From an uncultured Paracoccaceae bacterium (GTDB taxonomy: Bacteria > Pseudomonadota > Alphaproteobacteria > Rhodobacterales > Rhodobacteraceae), in NCBI GenBank assembly GCA_905182355.1, contig CAJJBH010000088.1, positions 1 to 39,188 on the forward strand: 39,188 nucleotides of DNA, written 5' to 3'. Shown here piece by piece: positions 7,864 through 15,557 of this stretch. Each line of letters opens with the position of its first letter. Within the stretch, counting starts at the first letter, position 1. Under the pieces are notes generated by a model. It did no database searches and was not told where the DNA came from. It worked only from the letters and a program-made list of their open reading frames with translations. The translations under genes and the position numbers were made by a program.

Positions 7864-9126
7864 ATGACGTTTAATCTTAAGACAACACTTGCCGCTTTGG
7901 CAGCTGGTACAATGCTGGCAGGTCCAGCTTTGGCAGACGGCCACGCCAAACTATCCGGCGAATTGCGCATCATGTCCGACATGTCCAACCCAGCACCACG
8001 CGCTGCGATGGAAGGTCTTGCCGCCGAATTTGGCGCGATGCACCCAGACTTGAACATCGAGCTGGAAATCGTTGACCGCGAAGCGTGGAAAACACAGATC
8101 CGCAATGCTTTGACCGCCAACGCCCCTGACGTGATCAACTGGTACGCTGCAAACCGCATGGGTCCGTATGTATCAGCTGGCTTGTTCGAAGATATTTCGG
8201 ACATGTACGAAGACGGCAGCTTGCCAGGTCTAGACGCCGTTAAAGGCGCTATGACTTTGGACGGCAAACAGTGGGGCGTTCCGTACACGTATTACCAATG
8301 GGGCATCTATTACCGTGAAGACATGTTCAAAGACCTAGGTTTGGTAGAGCCTGTGACATTCGACGACGAATTGGCAAACTGCCAAAAGATCGTTGATTCC
8401 GGCAAGAAATGCTATGCAATCGGCACCAAGTTCCTTTGGACTGCCGGCGGTTGGTTCGACTACATGAACATGCGCACAAACGGTTTCGATTTCCACATGG
8501 AACTGGCCCGCGGCGAAGTCGCATGGACAGATGATCGTGTGAAAGAGACATTCGCAAACTGGCGCAAAATCATCGACATGGGTGGCTACATTGACGATCA
8601 CCAGTCTTACAGCTGGCAGGAAGCTTTGAAGTTTATGACAGATGGCGATGCGGCATCCTATCTGATCGGCAACTTCGCAGTACCACACTTGCGTGAAGCT
8701 GGTTTGGACGACACACAAATCGACTTCTACCAGTTCCCAACAATTGCAGACGTGCCACAAGGCGAAGATGCGCCAACCGATACGTTCCACATACCTGCGA
8801 ACGCATCCAACAAAGACAACGCACGTGCGTTCCTTCAGTTCGTAACATCTGCTGATGTTCAAACGAAACTGAATGGTGGCGATGCACTGGGTCAACTGCC
8901 AGTGAATGCAGCGTCTAGCGTTGATGCAGATGAGTTCCTTGAGCAAGGTTTTGAGATGCTTTCAAACAATGCAAAAGGCGGCGTTGCACAGTTCTTTGAC
9001 CGTGATTTCCCAGCGGAAATGGCATCAATGGGCATGGAAGGCTTGCAAGAATTCATGGTGTTCCCAGACAATTTGGACGACATCTTGGTCCGCTTGGAAG
9101 AGGCACGCGGTCGCATCTACAAGTAA
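7864..9126 (+). CDS. Sugar ABC transporter substrate-binding protein
   Basis: A 420-residue extracellular solute-binding protein (family 1, MalE-like). The N-terminus is a Sec signal peptide, MTFNLKTTLAALAAG... to ALADG, with probable cleavage after ADA-like residues near 24. The mature protein starts with a beta strand (ELRIMSD) typical of CUT1 binding proteins. I chose the ATG at 7864 because GGGAG sits just upstream and because it places the signal peptide at the terminus; an in-frame upstream extension is not credible. It is the first gene of the rightward galactoside operon. The operon's GH4 and GH42 enzymes suggest it binds galactose-containing oligosaccharides in the periplasm (inference). 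A strong hairpin follows it. Confidence 0.93.
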   Translation: MTFNLKTTLAALAAGTMLAGPALADGHAKLSGELRIMSDMSNPAPRAAMEGLAAEFGAMHPDLNIELEIVDREAWKTQIRNALTANAPDVINWYAANRMGPYVSAGLFEDISDMYEDGSLPGLDAVKGAMTLDGKQWGVPYTYYQWGIYYREDMFKDLGLVEPVTFDDELANCQKIVDSGKKCYAIGTKFLWTAGGWFDYMNMRTNGFDFHMELARGEVAWTDDRVKETFANWRKIIDMGGYIDDHQSYSWQEALKFMTDGDAASYLIGNFAVPHLREAGLDDTQIDFYQFPTIADVPQGEDAPTDTFHIPANASNKDNARAFLQFVTSADVQTKLNGGDALGQLPVNAASSVDADEFLEQGFEMLSNNAKGGVAQFFDRDFPAEMASMGMEGLQEFMVFPDNLDDILVRLEEARGRIYK

Positions 9127-9145
9127 GCTTTAGCTTAGCATAATC

Positions 9146-9174
9146 GAACCTCGCCCAACACTTGGGCGGGGTTC
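9146..9174 (+). terminator. Hairpin after the binding-protein gene (attenuator or mRNA stabiliser)
   Basis: Arms at 9146-9157 and 9163-9174 form a 12-bp stem with one G-U pair and a 5-base loop. It has no T-run. It lies between the binding protein and the first permease, where such hairpins commonly protect the abundant binding-protein mRNA and reduce read-through into permease genes. Confidence 0.65.
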
Positions 9175-9258
9175 ACACAATACCAAATCCATCCGCAAGC
9201 TGCTGTTTTACATCGCGCATCTTTTGCATGGGTTGATCACCATAAGGGGAAACACCAG

Positions 9259-10185
9259 ATGACATCCTTAGCGACAGACACCAACACGCCCCACCAAAAG
9301 GGCTGGTATCGGCGCAACGAGATCAAGTTGACCCCGTGGCTTTTCCTGTTGCCCGGCATCTTGTTTTTCTCGGTTTACGTGATCGTTCCGATCTTCCAAT
9401 CCTTCTGGATTTCGTTCCACGAATGGGACGGCTTGGGCGAAAAGGTATTTGTCGGCTTTGACAACTATGAACGCCTTGCCTCAGACCGCAAATTTGAAGT
9501 CTCGTTTTGGAACAACCTGAAGTGGCTGTTCATGTATCTGCTCGCGATCCCTGCAGGCCTGTTCATTGCATTGCTCTTAAACCAAAAAGTCTGGGGCATC
9601 CGTCTTTACAAATCGATGTTCTTCTTCCCGTTCGTTCTGTCCCAAGTCGTCGTTGGCTTGGTCTTCTCTTGGTTCTATTTGCCACGTGAAGGGCTGTTAA
9701 ACGCCGTTCTGGTGATGGTGGGTATGGAGCCCGTCAATGTCCTTGGCCATCCAGACACGGCCACCTACGGCATCATCGCTGCAGGCCTTTGGCCACAGAC
9801 GGCGTACTGCATGATCTTATATCTGACCGGCCTAAATGCCGTTGATCCCGAACAGGTTGAGGCCGCGCGTTTGGACGGTGCGAAAGGGCTGAAAATGCTG
9901 TGGTATGTAATCTTGCCACAACTTCGCCCTGCCACATTCATCGCGTTCGTCGTGACCATCATCGGCGCGCTTCGCTCGTTTGATTTGATTTCGGTAATGA
10001 CCAACGGGGGGCCGTTTGGGTCAACCCGCGTTCTATCATTCTTCATGTTCGAGGAATCATTGTCCGAGTTCGGCTTTCGAATGGGCTATGGCGCAGCGAT
10101 TGCGGTGGTACTGTTCATGCTGATGCTTTGCTTTATTGGTTATTTCCTTTGGTCGATGTACCAAGAAGAGAAAGGGGCGCACTGA
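9259..10185 (+). CDS. Sugar ABC transporter permease (MalF type)
   Basis: A 308-residue inner-membrane permease with about six predicted helices. The cytoplasmic EAA loop begins VEAARLDGAKG (about 197-207), which couples to the ATPase. A hydrophilic N-terminus of about 25 residues precedes the first helix. A good ribosome binding site (AAGGGGA) precedes the ATG. The stop overlaps the start of the second permease by one base, so the two subunits are coupled. They should form the heterodimeric channel for the galactoside importer with the binding protein upstream and the ATPase encoded on the other strand. Confidence 0.93.
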   Translation: MTSLATDTNTPHQKGWYRRNEIKLTPWLFLLPGILFFSVYVIVPIFQSFWISFHEWDGLGEKVFVGFDNYERLASDRKFEVSFWNNLKWLFMYLLAIPAGLFIALLLNQKVWGIRLYKSMFFFPFVLSQVVVGLVFSWFYLPREGLLNAVLVMVGMEPVNVLGHPDTATYGIIAAGLWPQTAYCMILYLTGLNAVDPEQVEAARLDGAKGLKMLWYVILPQLRPATFIAFVVTIIGALRSFDLISVMTNGGPFGSTRVLSFFMFEESLSEFGFRMGYGAAIAVVLFMLMLCFIGYFLWSMYQEEKGAH

Positions 10186-11033
10186 TGTTTCCTACACCTA
10201 TTGAAAAAACGTCCCGCACTTGGCAACTGACATATCAGGCGTTGCTGCCCCTAGCACTGCTGTTGTGGCTTTTGCCACTGATCGCAGTTGCGATGTTCAG
10301 CATCAAATCGTCTGCCGATTTTGCTGCTGGCAACTATTGGGGCATGCCAACCTCGTTTGAGCTGTTTAACAATTACGGCAAGGTGTTCTTCGAATCCCAA
10401 ATGCCGCGCTACATGCTGAATTCATTCTTTATTACGGTGCCGACTGTAATTGGCGCGATTGCCCTTTCATCGATGACCGGTTTTGCCCTTGGCGTGTATA
10501 AATTCAAATCCAACTTGTGGATTTTCTTCATGTTTATCGCGGGCAACTTTGTGCCGTTTCAAATCCTGATGGTGCCTGTGCGTGACCTTACAATTGGGCT
10601 AGGTATGTATGATACCAAACTAGGTTTGGTCCTGTTCCACATTGCGTTCCAAACGGGATTCTGCACCCTGTTCATGCGTAACTTTATCCGCGCCCTGCCG
10701 TTTGAATTGGTCGAGGCTGCGCGTGTCGAAGGCATCGCAGAATGGCGTATTTTCTGGTACATTGTTTTGCCATTGATGAAGCCCGCCTTGGCCGCATTGT
10801 CAGTGTTGATCTTCACCTTCATCTGGAACGATTACTTCTGGGCCGTGGTCCTGACCCAAGGGCCAAGTGCGCAACCTGTGACGGCTGGTATCACCAGCTT
10901 TAATTCGCAATTCGTTGCGCAATATCATCTAATGAGTGCGGGTTCTATTGTGGCAGCTTTGCCGCCTGTGGCCATGTTCTTCTTGATGCAAAAACACTTC
11001 ATTGCGGGCCTCACCTTGGGCGCCGTGAAATAA
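10185..11033 (+). CDS. Sugar ABC transporter permease (MalG type)
   Basis: A 282-residue second permease with an EAA loop VEAARVEGIAE and about six helices. It ends in the short cytoplasmic tail GLTLGAVK, typical of MalG-type subunits. I chose the ATG at 10185, which overlaps the upstream stop (TGATG); the longer in-frame extension lies wholly inside the upstream gene. It pairs with the MalF-type subunit. The next gene, a GH4 glycosidase, starts 27 bases later, linking import with cytoplasmic hydrolysis. Confidence 0.93.
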   Translation: MFPTPIEKTSRTWQLTYQALLPLALLLWLLPLIAVAMFSIKSSADFAAGNYWGMPTSFELFNNYGKVFFESQMPRYMLNSFFITVPTVIGAIALSSMTGFALGVYKFKSNLWIFFMFIAGNFVPFQILMVPVRDLTIGLGMYDTKLGLVLFHIAFQTGFCTLFMRNFIRALPFELVEAARVEGIAEWRIFWYIVLPLMKPALAALSVLIFTFIWNDYFWAVVLTQGPSAQPVTAGITSFNSQFVAQYHLMSAGSIVAALPPVAMFFLMQKHFIAGLTLGAVK

Positions 11034-11060
11034 CAACTCTACCCCATTCGGATACACGAC

Positions 11061-12419
11061 ATGACAAAGATCACCTTTATCGGTGCTGGTTCCACGATCT
11101 TTATGAAGAACATCGTAGGCGACGCATTGCTAACCCCTGCCCTCGCGGACAGCCATTTTGCGTTGATGGATATCGATGCGGATCGCTTGACGGAATCCGA
11201 AACCTTGGCCCGTGCGATGATCAAAACCGTGGGCACCGGCGCAACTGTCACCACCCATCTGGATCGACGCGAGGCGTTAGATGGCGCTGATTTTGTTGTC
11301 ACTGCCTTTCAAGTTGGTGGATTTACGCCATGCACCATCACCGATTTCGACATCCCTAAAAACTACGGCCTACGCCAGACCATTGCTGACACGCTTGGCA
11401 TTGGTGGCATCATGCGCGGCCTGCGCACGGTTCCTGTGTTGTGGAGCATCGCGCAAGACATGGCAGACCTGTGCCCAAACGCGACACTTCTGCAATATGT
11501 GAACCCGATGGCGATCAATACTTGGGCCTTGGCCGAACGTTTTCCTGCATTGAAACAGGTTGGTCTGTGCCACTCGGTTCAAAACACCGTTCAGGAATTG
11601 GCCCATGATCTGGATATCGATCAAACTTCCATCCGCTACAAAGTCGCTGGCGTAAACCACGTCGCTTTTTTTCTAAGAATTGAGCAGGATATGGGCGGCA
11701 AGATGCGTGATTTGTATCCGTCGCTGCAGGACGGTTATGCATCAGGTACCCTGCCCAAAGCACCGCTGTTGATGCCACGTTGTGGCAACAAGGTCCGTTA
11801 CGAAGTGATGGATCAACTTGGCTATTTCTGCACCGAAAGCTCTGAACATTTTGCAGAATACGTGCCGTGGTTTATCAAAGAGGGCCGCGAGGATTTGATT
11901 GAAAAGTTTAACATTCCACTGGATGAATACCCGATGCGCTGCGTTGAGCAGGCTGCAGAGTGGAAAGACCAAGCCGCCGCCATGTTGAGCACCGGCAATG
12001 TAGAAGTTGTCAAAAGTCACGAATTCGCCGCCGAGTTGATGAATGCCATCGTCACTGACACGCCTTATGTGATGTATGGCAACCTACCCAACCACGGCCA
12101 AATCCCGCAGTTGCCGACAGGTGCGGCGGTTGAAACGCCGTGCTTGGTCGATGCAAATGGCGTTCAGCCAACTGTGATCAACGACATCCCACCACAACTG
12201 ACGGCCCTGATGCGCACCCAGATTAACGTGCAGGAATTGACAGTCCGTGCGCTTGTCGATGAAAACCCCGAACACATATATCACGCCGCGATGATGGACC
12301 CCCATACCGCAGCTGAGTTAGACATGCGTCAAATTCGGTCCATGGTGGATGATCTGCTGATCGCACATGGTGAATGGCTACCAGACTGGACCCGCGGCGC
12401 GATAAGGAAACAAGCATGA
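11061..12419 (+). CDS. GH4-family glycosidase, probably alpha-galactosidase (MelA-like)
   Basis: A 452-residue NAD- and metal-dependent glycoside hydrolase of family 4. It has an N-terminal Rossmann motif FIGAGS (6-11), the family NPM motif (148-150), and CHSV at 170-173, with H200 in GVNH as a further metal ligand candidate. In GH4 the four-residue motif around the metal-binding Cys tracks specificity, and CHSV is the form I associate with alpha-galactosidases (established family knowledge, recalled). GH4 enzymes cleave by transient oxidation at C3, using NAD and Mn. There is no signal peptide, so it acts in the cytoplasm on imported galactosides. It overlaps the next gene by 4 bases. Alpha-glucosidase activity is the main alternative. 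Confidence 0.85.
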   Translation: MTKITFIGAGSTIFMKNIVGDALLTPALADSHFALMDIDADRLTESETLARAMIKTVGTGATVTTHLDRREALDGADFVVTAFQVGGFTPCTITDFDIPKNYGLRQTIADTLGIGGIMRGLRTVPVLWSIAQDMADLCPNATLLQYVNPMAINTWALAERFPALKQVGLCHSVQNTVQELAHDLDIDQTSIRYKVAGVNHVAFFLRIEQDMGGKMRDLYPSLQDGYASGTLPKAPLLMPRCGNKVRYEVMDQLGYFCTESSEHFAEYVPWFIKEGREDLIEKFNIPLDEYPMRCVEQAAEWKDQAAAMLSTGNVEVVKSHEFAAELMNAIVTDTPYVMYGNLPNHGQIPQLPTGAAVETPCLVDANGVQPTVINDIPPQLTALMRTQINVQELTVRALVDENPEHIYHAAMMDPHTAAELDMRQIRSMVDDLLIAHGEWLPDWTRGAIRKQA

Positions 12420-13183
12420 CACAAAACGCAACATTCCACGACATCGCGGGCAAATCCGTTTACATCACGGGCGGCGGATCAGGCATTGGTGCCTCACTGA
12501 CCGACGGCTTCATGGCCCAAGGCGCAAATGTTGCGTTTATCGGACGTTCAGATGCGTCTGAATTTATAGCCAAGATGAAGGCGAAACACGGGCGTGCCCC
12601 GTTGTTTTTGCAAGGTGACATTACCGATACAGAACATCTTCAAGCAATGATGCGCACAGCGGCAAAAGCGCATGGTGGCCTAGACATTCTGGTGAACAAC
12701 GCAGCCAACGATGATCGTCACACGCTTGACGAAGTGACCCCCGATTATTGGGATTGGATGCAGTCTATCAATCTCAAATCCTATTTCTTTGCCTGCCAAG
12801 AAGCAGCGCGTTTGATGAAAGCAAAAGGCGGCGCGATAGTGAACTTTAGCTCTGTAAGTTACATTATGGGGAACGCGGGCTATCCGGCTTACACTTCGGC
12901 CAATGCTGGTATTACTGCCCTGTCTCGATCCCTAGCACGAGAATTAGGGCCTGACAAAATTCGTGTAAATGCATTGGCTCCGGGTTGGGTTTTGACCGAA
13001 AAGCAGTTGGATAAATGGGCGACACCAGAAGCCTTGGCTGACCATTTAACAAACCAATGTCTTAAAGAACATTTAGCACCCCAAGACATTGTAGACGCCG
13101 TGTTATTCTTGTCATCAAACACCAGCCGTATGATGACAGGCCAATGCATGGTCGTTGATGGCGGCGTTGTTGTAACAGGATAG
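12416..13183 (+). CDS. SDR sugar 1-dehydrogenase (XylB/galactose dehydrogenase-like), catalytic Lys replaced
   Basis: A 255-residue short-chain dehydrogenase. The cofactor motif TGGGSGIG is at 18-25 and NNAAND at 94-99. The NDDRH block and the C-terminal half resemble Caulobacter D-xylose 1-dehydrogenase XylB (recalled). Its place between galactosidases and dgoK suggests D-galactose to galactonolactone oxidation. The start at 12416 overlaps the GH4 stop (ATGA); the longer frame is an extension into GH4. Oddly, the YxxxK catalytic pair reads Tyr159 to Asn163 (codon AAT at 12902-12904), so the usual lysine is missing. Either this enzyme is a tolerated variant, it is inactive, or there is a base error. 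It precedes dgoK by 6 bases. Confidence 0.85.
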   Translation: MTQNATFHDIAGKSVYITGGGSGIGASLTDGFMAQGANVAFIGRSDASEFIAKMKAKHGRAPLFLQGDITDTEHLQAMMRTAAKAHGGLDILVNNAANDDRHTLDEVTPDYWDWMQSINLKSYFFACQEAARLMKAKGGAIVNFSSVSYIMGNAGYPAYTSANAGITALSRSLARELGPDKIRVNALAPGWVLTEKQLDKWATPEALADHLTNQCLKEHLAPQDIVDAVLFLSSNTSRMMTGQCMVVDGGVVVTG

Positions 13184-13189
13184 AATGTA

Positions 13190-14098
13190 ATGACTGATAA
13201 AGTGACACCAGACTGGATCGCCGCCGATTGGGGCACCACGCATTTGCGCGTTTGGGCGATGCAAGGCGGAACAGTTTTGAACCATGCCGAGTCAGACAAC
13301 GGCATGGCCAAACTAAAGCGGGATCAGTTCGAAGGCGCGTTGCTGGAGTTGATTGAAGGGTGGCTGAGTTCAGGACCTATGCCCGTAATCACGTGTGGTA
13401 TGGTTGGCGCACGTCAAGGCTGGGTTGAAGCTCCATACGCCAGTGTACCGTGCAAGCCAGATCACAGCGAACATGCGTTGCCTGTGTGTGTCGATCCACG
13501 CCTGCATGTTCGGGTTATTCCGGGTCTAAAGCAGGGTGCCCCCGCTGATGTTATGCGCGGCGAAGAAACCCAAATCACAGGCTTCCTGGCCTTGAACGCA
13601 GGTTGGGACGGCGTGATCTGTCTGCCTGGCACACATACCAAGTGGGTCCATGTAAGTGCTGGTGAGGTTGTTAGTTTTCAAACGTTTATGACAGGGGAAC
13701 AGTTCGGACTATTGTCAGGCTCATCAGTATTGCGTCACTCCGTTGATACCGATGGTTGGGACAAATCCGCTTTTGATGAGGCAATAAACGATAGCCTGTC
13801 GCGCCCCGAACGACTGTCTGCCAATTTATTTAATCTACGTGCACGTGACTTGTTGACGGCCCAACCAAAAGAAGTCGCGCGCGCAAGGTTATCCGGCTTG
13901 TTGATTGGAGCAGAGCTTGCTGCCGCCCGCCCCTTTTGGCTCGGACAACAGGTCGCCGTAGTGGGTGCAACAGCTTTGTCCCAAATCTATGCCGATGCAC
14001 TTGCGTCCCAAGGTGTGCCAGCCACAGTTGCAGATGGCGCCCGTATGACTTTGGCTGGTTTGCAGGCCGCCTATCGCCAAGTAAAGGAACCAGCATGA
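13190..14098 (+). CDS. dgoK: 2-dehydro-3-deoxygalactonokinase
   Basis: A 302-residue kinase of the DgoK family, which phosphorylates 2-keto-3-deoxygalactonate with ATP in the cytoplasm. The N-terminal DWGTTHLRVW phosphate-binding segment (about 13-22) and ITCGMVGARQGW (about 66-77) are hallmarks; length matches the family. AGGA upstream supports the ATG at 13190. It overlaps dgoA by 4 bases. The neighbours dgoA, a lactonase and a sugar dehydrogenase give the DeLey-Doudoroff galactose route. Confidence 0.94.
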   Translation: MTDKVTPDWIAADWGTTHLRVWAMQGGTVLNHAESDNGMAKLKRDQFEGALLELIEGWLSSGPMPVITCGMVGARQGWVEAPYASVPCKPDHSEHALPVCVDPRLHVRVIPGLKQGAPADVMRGEETQITGFLALNAGWDGVICLPGTHTKWVHVSAGEVVSFQTFMTGEQFGLLSGSSVLRHSVDTDGWDKSAFDEAINDSLSRPERLSANLFNLRARDLLTAQPKEVARARLSGLLIGAELAAARPFWLGQQVAVVGATALSQIYADALASQGVPATVADGARMTLAGLQAAYRQVKEPA

Positions 14099-14700
14099 AC
14101 CGCCCTTTGATCGCCATTTTGCGCGGTATCAAACCCTCTGAAGCGGTCGAGATTGCCGCCGCCCTTTTGGACGCAGGCATTGATCGTATCGAAGTACCAA
14201 CGAATTCTCCCGATCCGTTTGATAGCATTGGCAAGATCTGTGACGCTTTCGGTGACAGTGCATTGATCGGCGCAGGTACAATTTTAACCACGGACCAAGT
14301 TGATCAAGTCGCGGCCGTTGGTGGAAAGCTGATTGTCTCGCCCAATTGCGACCCTGCCGTTATCAAACATACGAAAGCGAATGGTATGCAAAGCTGGCCT
14401 GGAGTTTTCACACCAACAGAGGCTTTCAAAGCACTGCAAGCGGGCGCGGATGGTTTGAAACTGTTTCCTGGGTCGATGGCTGGCCCGTCTGGCTTGCAAG
14501 CCATGCGCGCAATTTTACCTGTTGGCACGCAAGTGTTCGCTGTCGGCGGCGCTGGCCCCGAGAACTTTGACAAATGGATTGCAGCAAGTGCCGATGGCTT
14601 CGGCCTTGGCTCTGCCATCTACAAACCTGGTATGACGGCGAGAGATGTGGGCGTGGCAGCAAAGGCAATCGTCACTGCTTACGACGCAGCAATCGCATGA
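14095..14700 (+). CDS. dgoA: 2-dehydro-3-deoxy-6-phosphogalactonate aldolase
   Basis: A 201-residue class I aldolase of the KDPG/KDPGal family. It cleaves KDPGal to pyruvate and glyceraldehyde-3-phosphate. The EVPTNSPDPFDSI segment (33-45) is the KDPGal-type form of the substrate loop. Lys122 in LKLFPG is the Schiff-base lysine, and SPNCDP (82-87) is the adjoining strand. The ATG at 14095 overlaps the dgoK stop; a longer frame upstream is read-through into dgoK and is rejected. The stop overlaps the lactonase start (ATGA), so dgoK, dgoA and the lactonase are coupled. Confidence 0.94.
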   Translation: MNRPLIAILRGIKPSEAVEIAAALLDAGIDRIEVPTNSPDPFDSIGKICDAFGDSALIGAGTILTTDQVDQVAAVGGKLIVSPNCDPAVIKHTKANGMQSWPGVFTPTEAFKALQAGADGLKLFPGSMAGPSGLQAMRAILPVGTQVFAVGGAGPENFDKWIAASADGFGLGSAIYKPGMTARDVGVAAKAIVTAYDAAIA

Positions 14701-15557
14701 GCCGTGTTTATGATGACCGCGTCTGTGCATTGGGTGAAGGCCCGTTGTGGCACCCCACCCGTCAACAATTTTTCTGGTTTGACATCGTCGGCAATCGCCT
14801 TCTGTCCCATACCGATGCGGGGCCACAGGAATGGCTGTTTGATGAGAACGTATCGGCAGCTGGGTGGGTCGATGATGATACGTTGGTGATCGCGTCCGAA
14901 ACTGGGCTGTGGCGGTTTTCGCTGGATGATGGCGCTTCCCAATTGGTGGTTCCGTTAGAGGCCGACAATCCTGTGACTCGCTCCAACGACGGTCGCGCTG
15001 ACCCTTGGGGCGGTTTCTGGATTGGTACGATGGGCAAAAATGCCGAGGCAGATGCAGGCGCGATCTATCGCTTTTATCGTGGCGAATTGCGCCAATTGTA
15101 TCAACCGATCACAATTTCAAACGCGATGTGTTTTAGCCCCGACCGCCGCTTTGCCTATTTCACGGATACACTGACAAAATTAGTTATGCGCCAACCTTTG
15201 GCCGCAGATGATGGTTGGCCCGTTGGTGCGGCTGAGGTCTACCTTGATTTGCGCACTGAGGGTTTGAACCCGGATGGTGCGGTTATTGATGCGGCAGGCA
15301 ATATGTGGGTTGCCCAATGGGGCGCTTGCCGAATTGCTGTTTATGCGCCCGATTCCACGTTCATAAAGTCGGTGAAATTTGACGCTTTGCAAACCTCTTG
15401 TCCTGCTTTTGGTGGTGCGGATTTAACAACGCTTTATTGCACAACCGCCGCTGTCGGTCTGAAGACGGCAACGCTAGAAAAACACCCCAGTAACGGCATG
15501 ACGTTTTTGTCTGAGAATGCAGGCAAAGGCCAAGCAGAACATCAGGTGATATTATGA
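14697..15557 (+). CDS. SMP-30/gluconolactonase-family lactonase, probable galactonolactonase
   Basis: A 286-residue six-bladed propeller lactonase. LGEGPLW (12-18) carries the metal-binding Glu14, SNAMCFSPD carries the middle-blade Asn, and LNPDGAVIDAAG carries the catalytic Asp region. The family hydrolyses sugar 1,4- and 1,5-lactones with a divalent metal. In this operon the natural substrate is the lactone made by the sugar 1-dehydrogenase. The start at 14697 overlaps the dgoA stop, and its own stop overlaps the GH42 start by 4 bases. There is no signal peptide, so it acts in the cytoplasm. Confidence 0.9.
   Translation: MSRVYDDRVCALGEGPLWHPTRQQFFWFDIVGNRLLSHTDAGPQEWLFDENVSAAGWVDDDTLVIASETGLWRFSLDDGASQLVVPLEADNPVTRSNDGRADPWGGFWIGTMGKNAEADAGAIYRFYRGELRQLYQPITISNAMCFSPDRRFAYFTDTLTKLVMRQPLAADDGWPVGAAEVYLDLRTEGLNPDGAVIDAAGNMWVAQWGACRIAVYAPDSTFIKSVKFDALQTSCPAFGGADLTTLYCTTAAVGLKTATLEKHPSNGMTFLSENAGKGQAEHQVIL

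Noticed and set aside
8335-8946. A 203-codon minus-strand frame inside the first binding-protein gene
   Set aside because: The composition is Cys- and His-rich in the way of an antisense frame; the plus-strand gene has a signal peptide and family match.
13936-14094. Extended N-terminus of the KDPGal aldolase frame
   Set aside because: It lies wholly within dgoK in another frame; the ATG at 14095 gives the family-typical terminus and an ATGA overlap.
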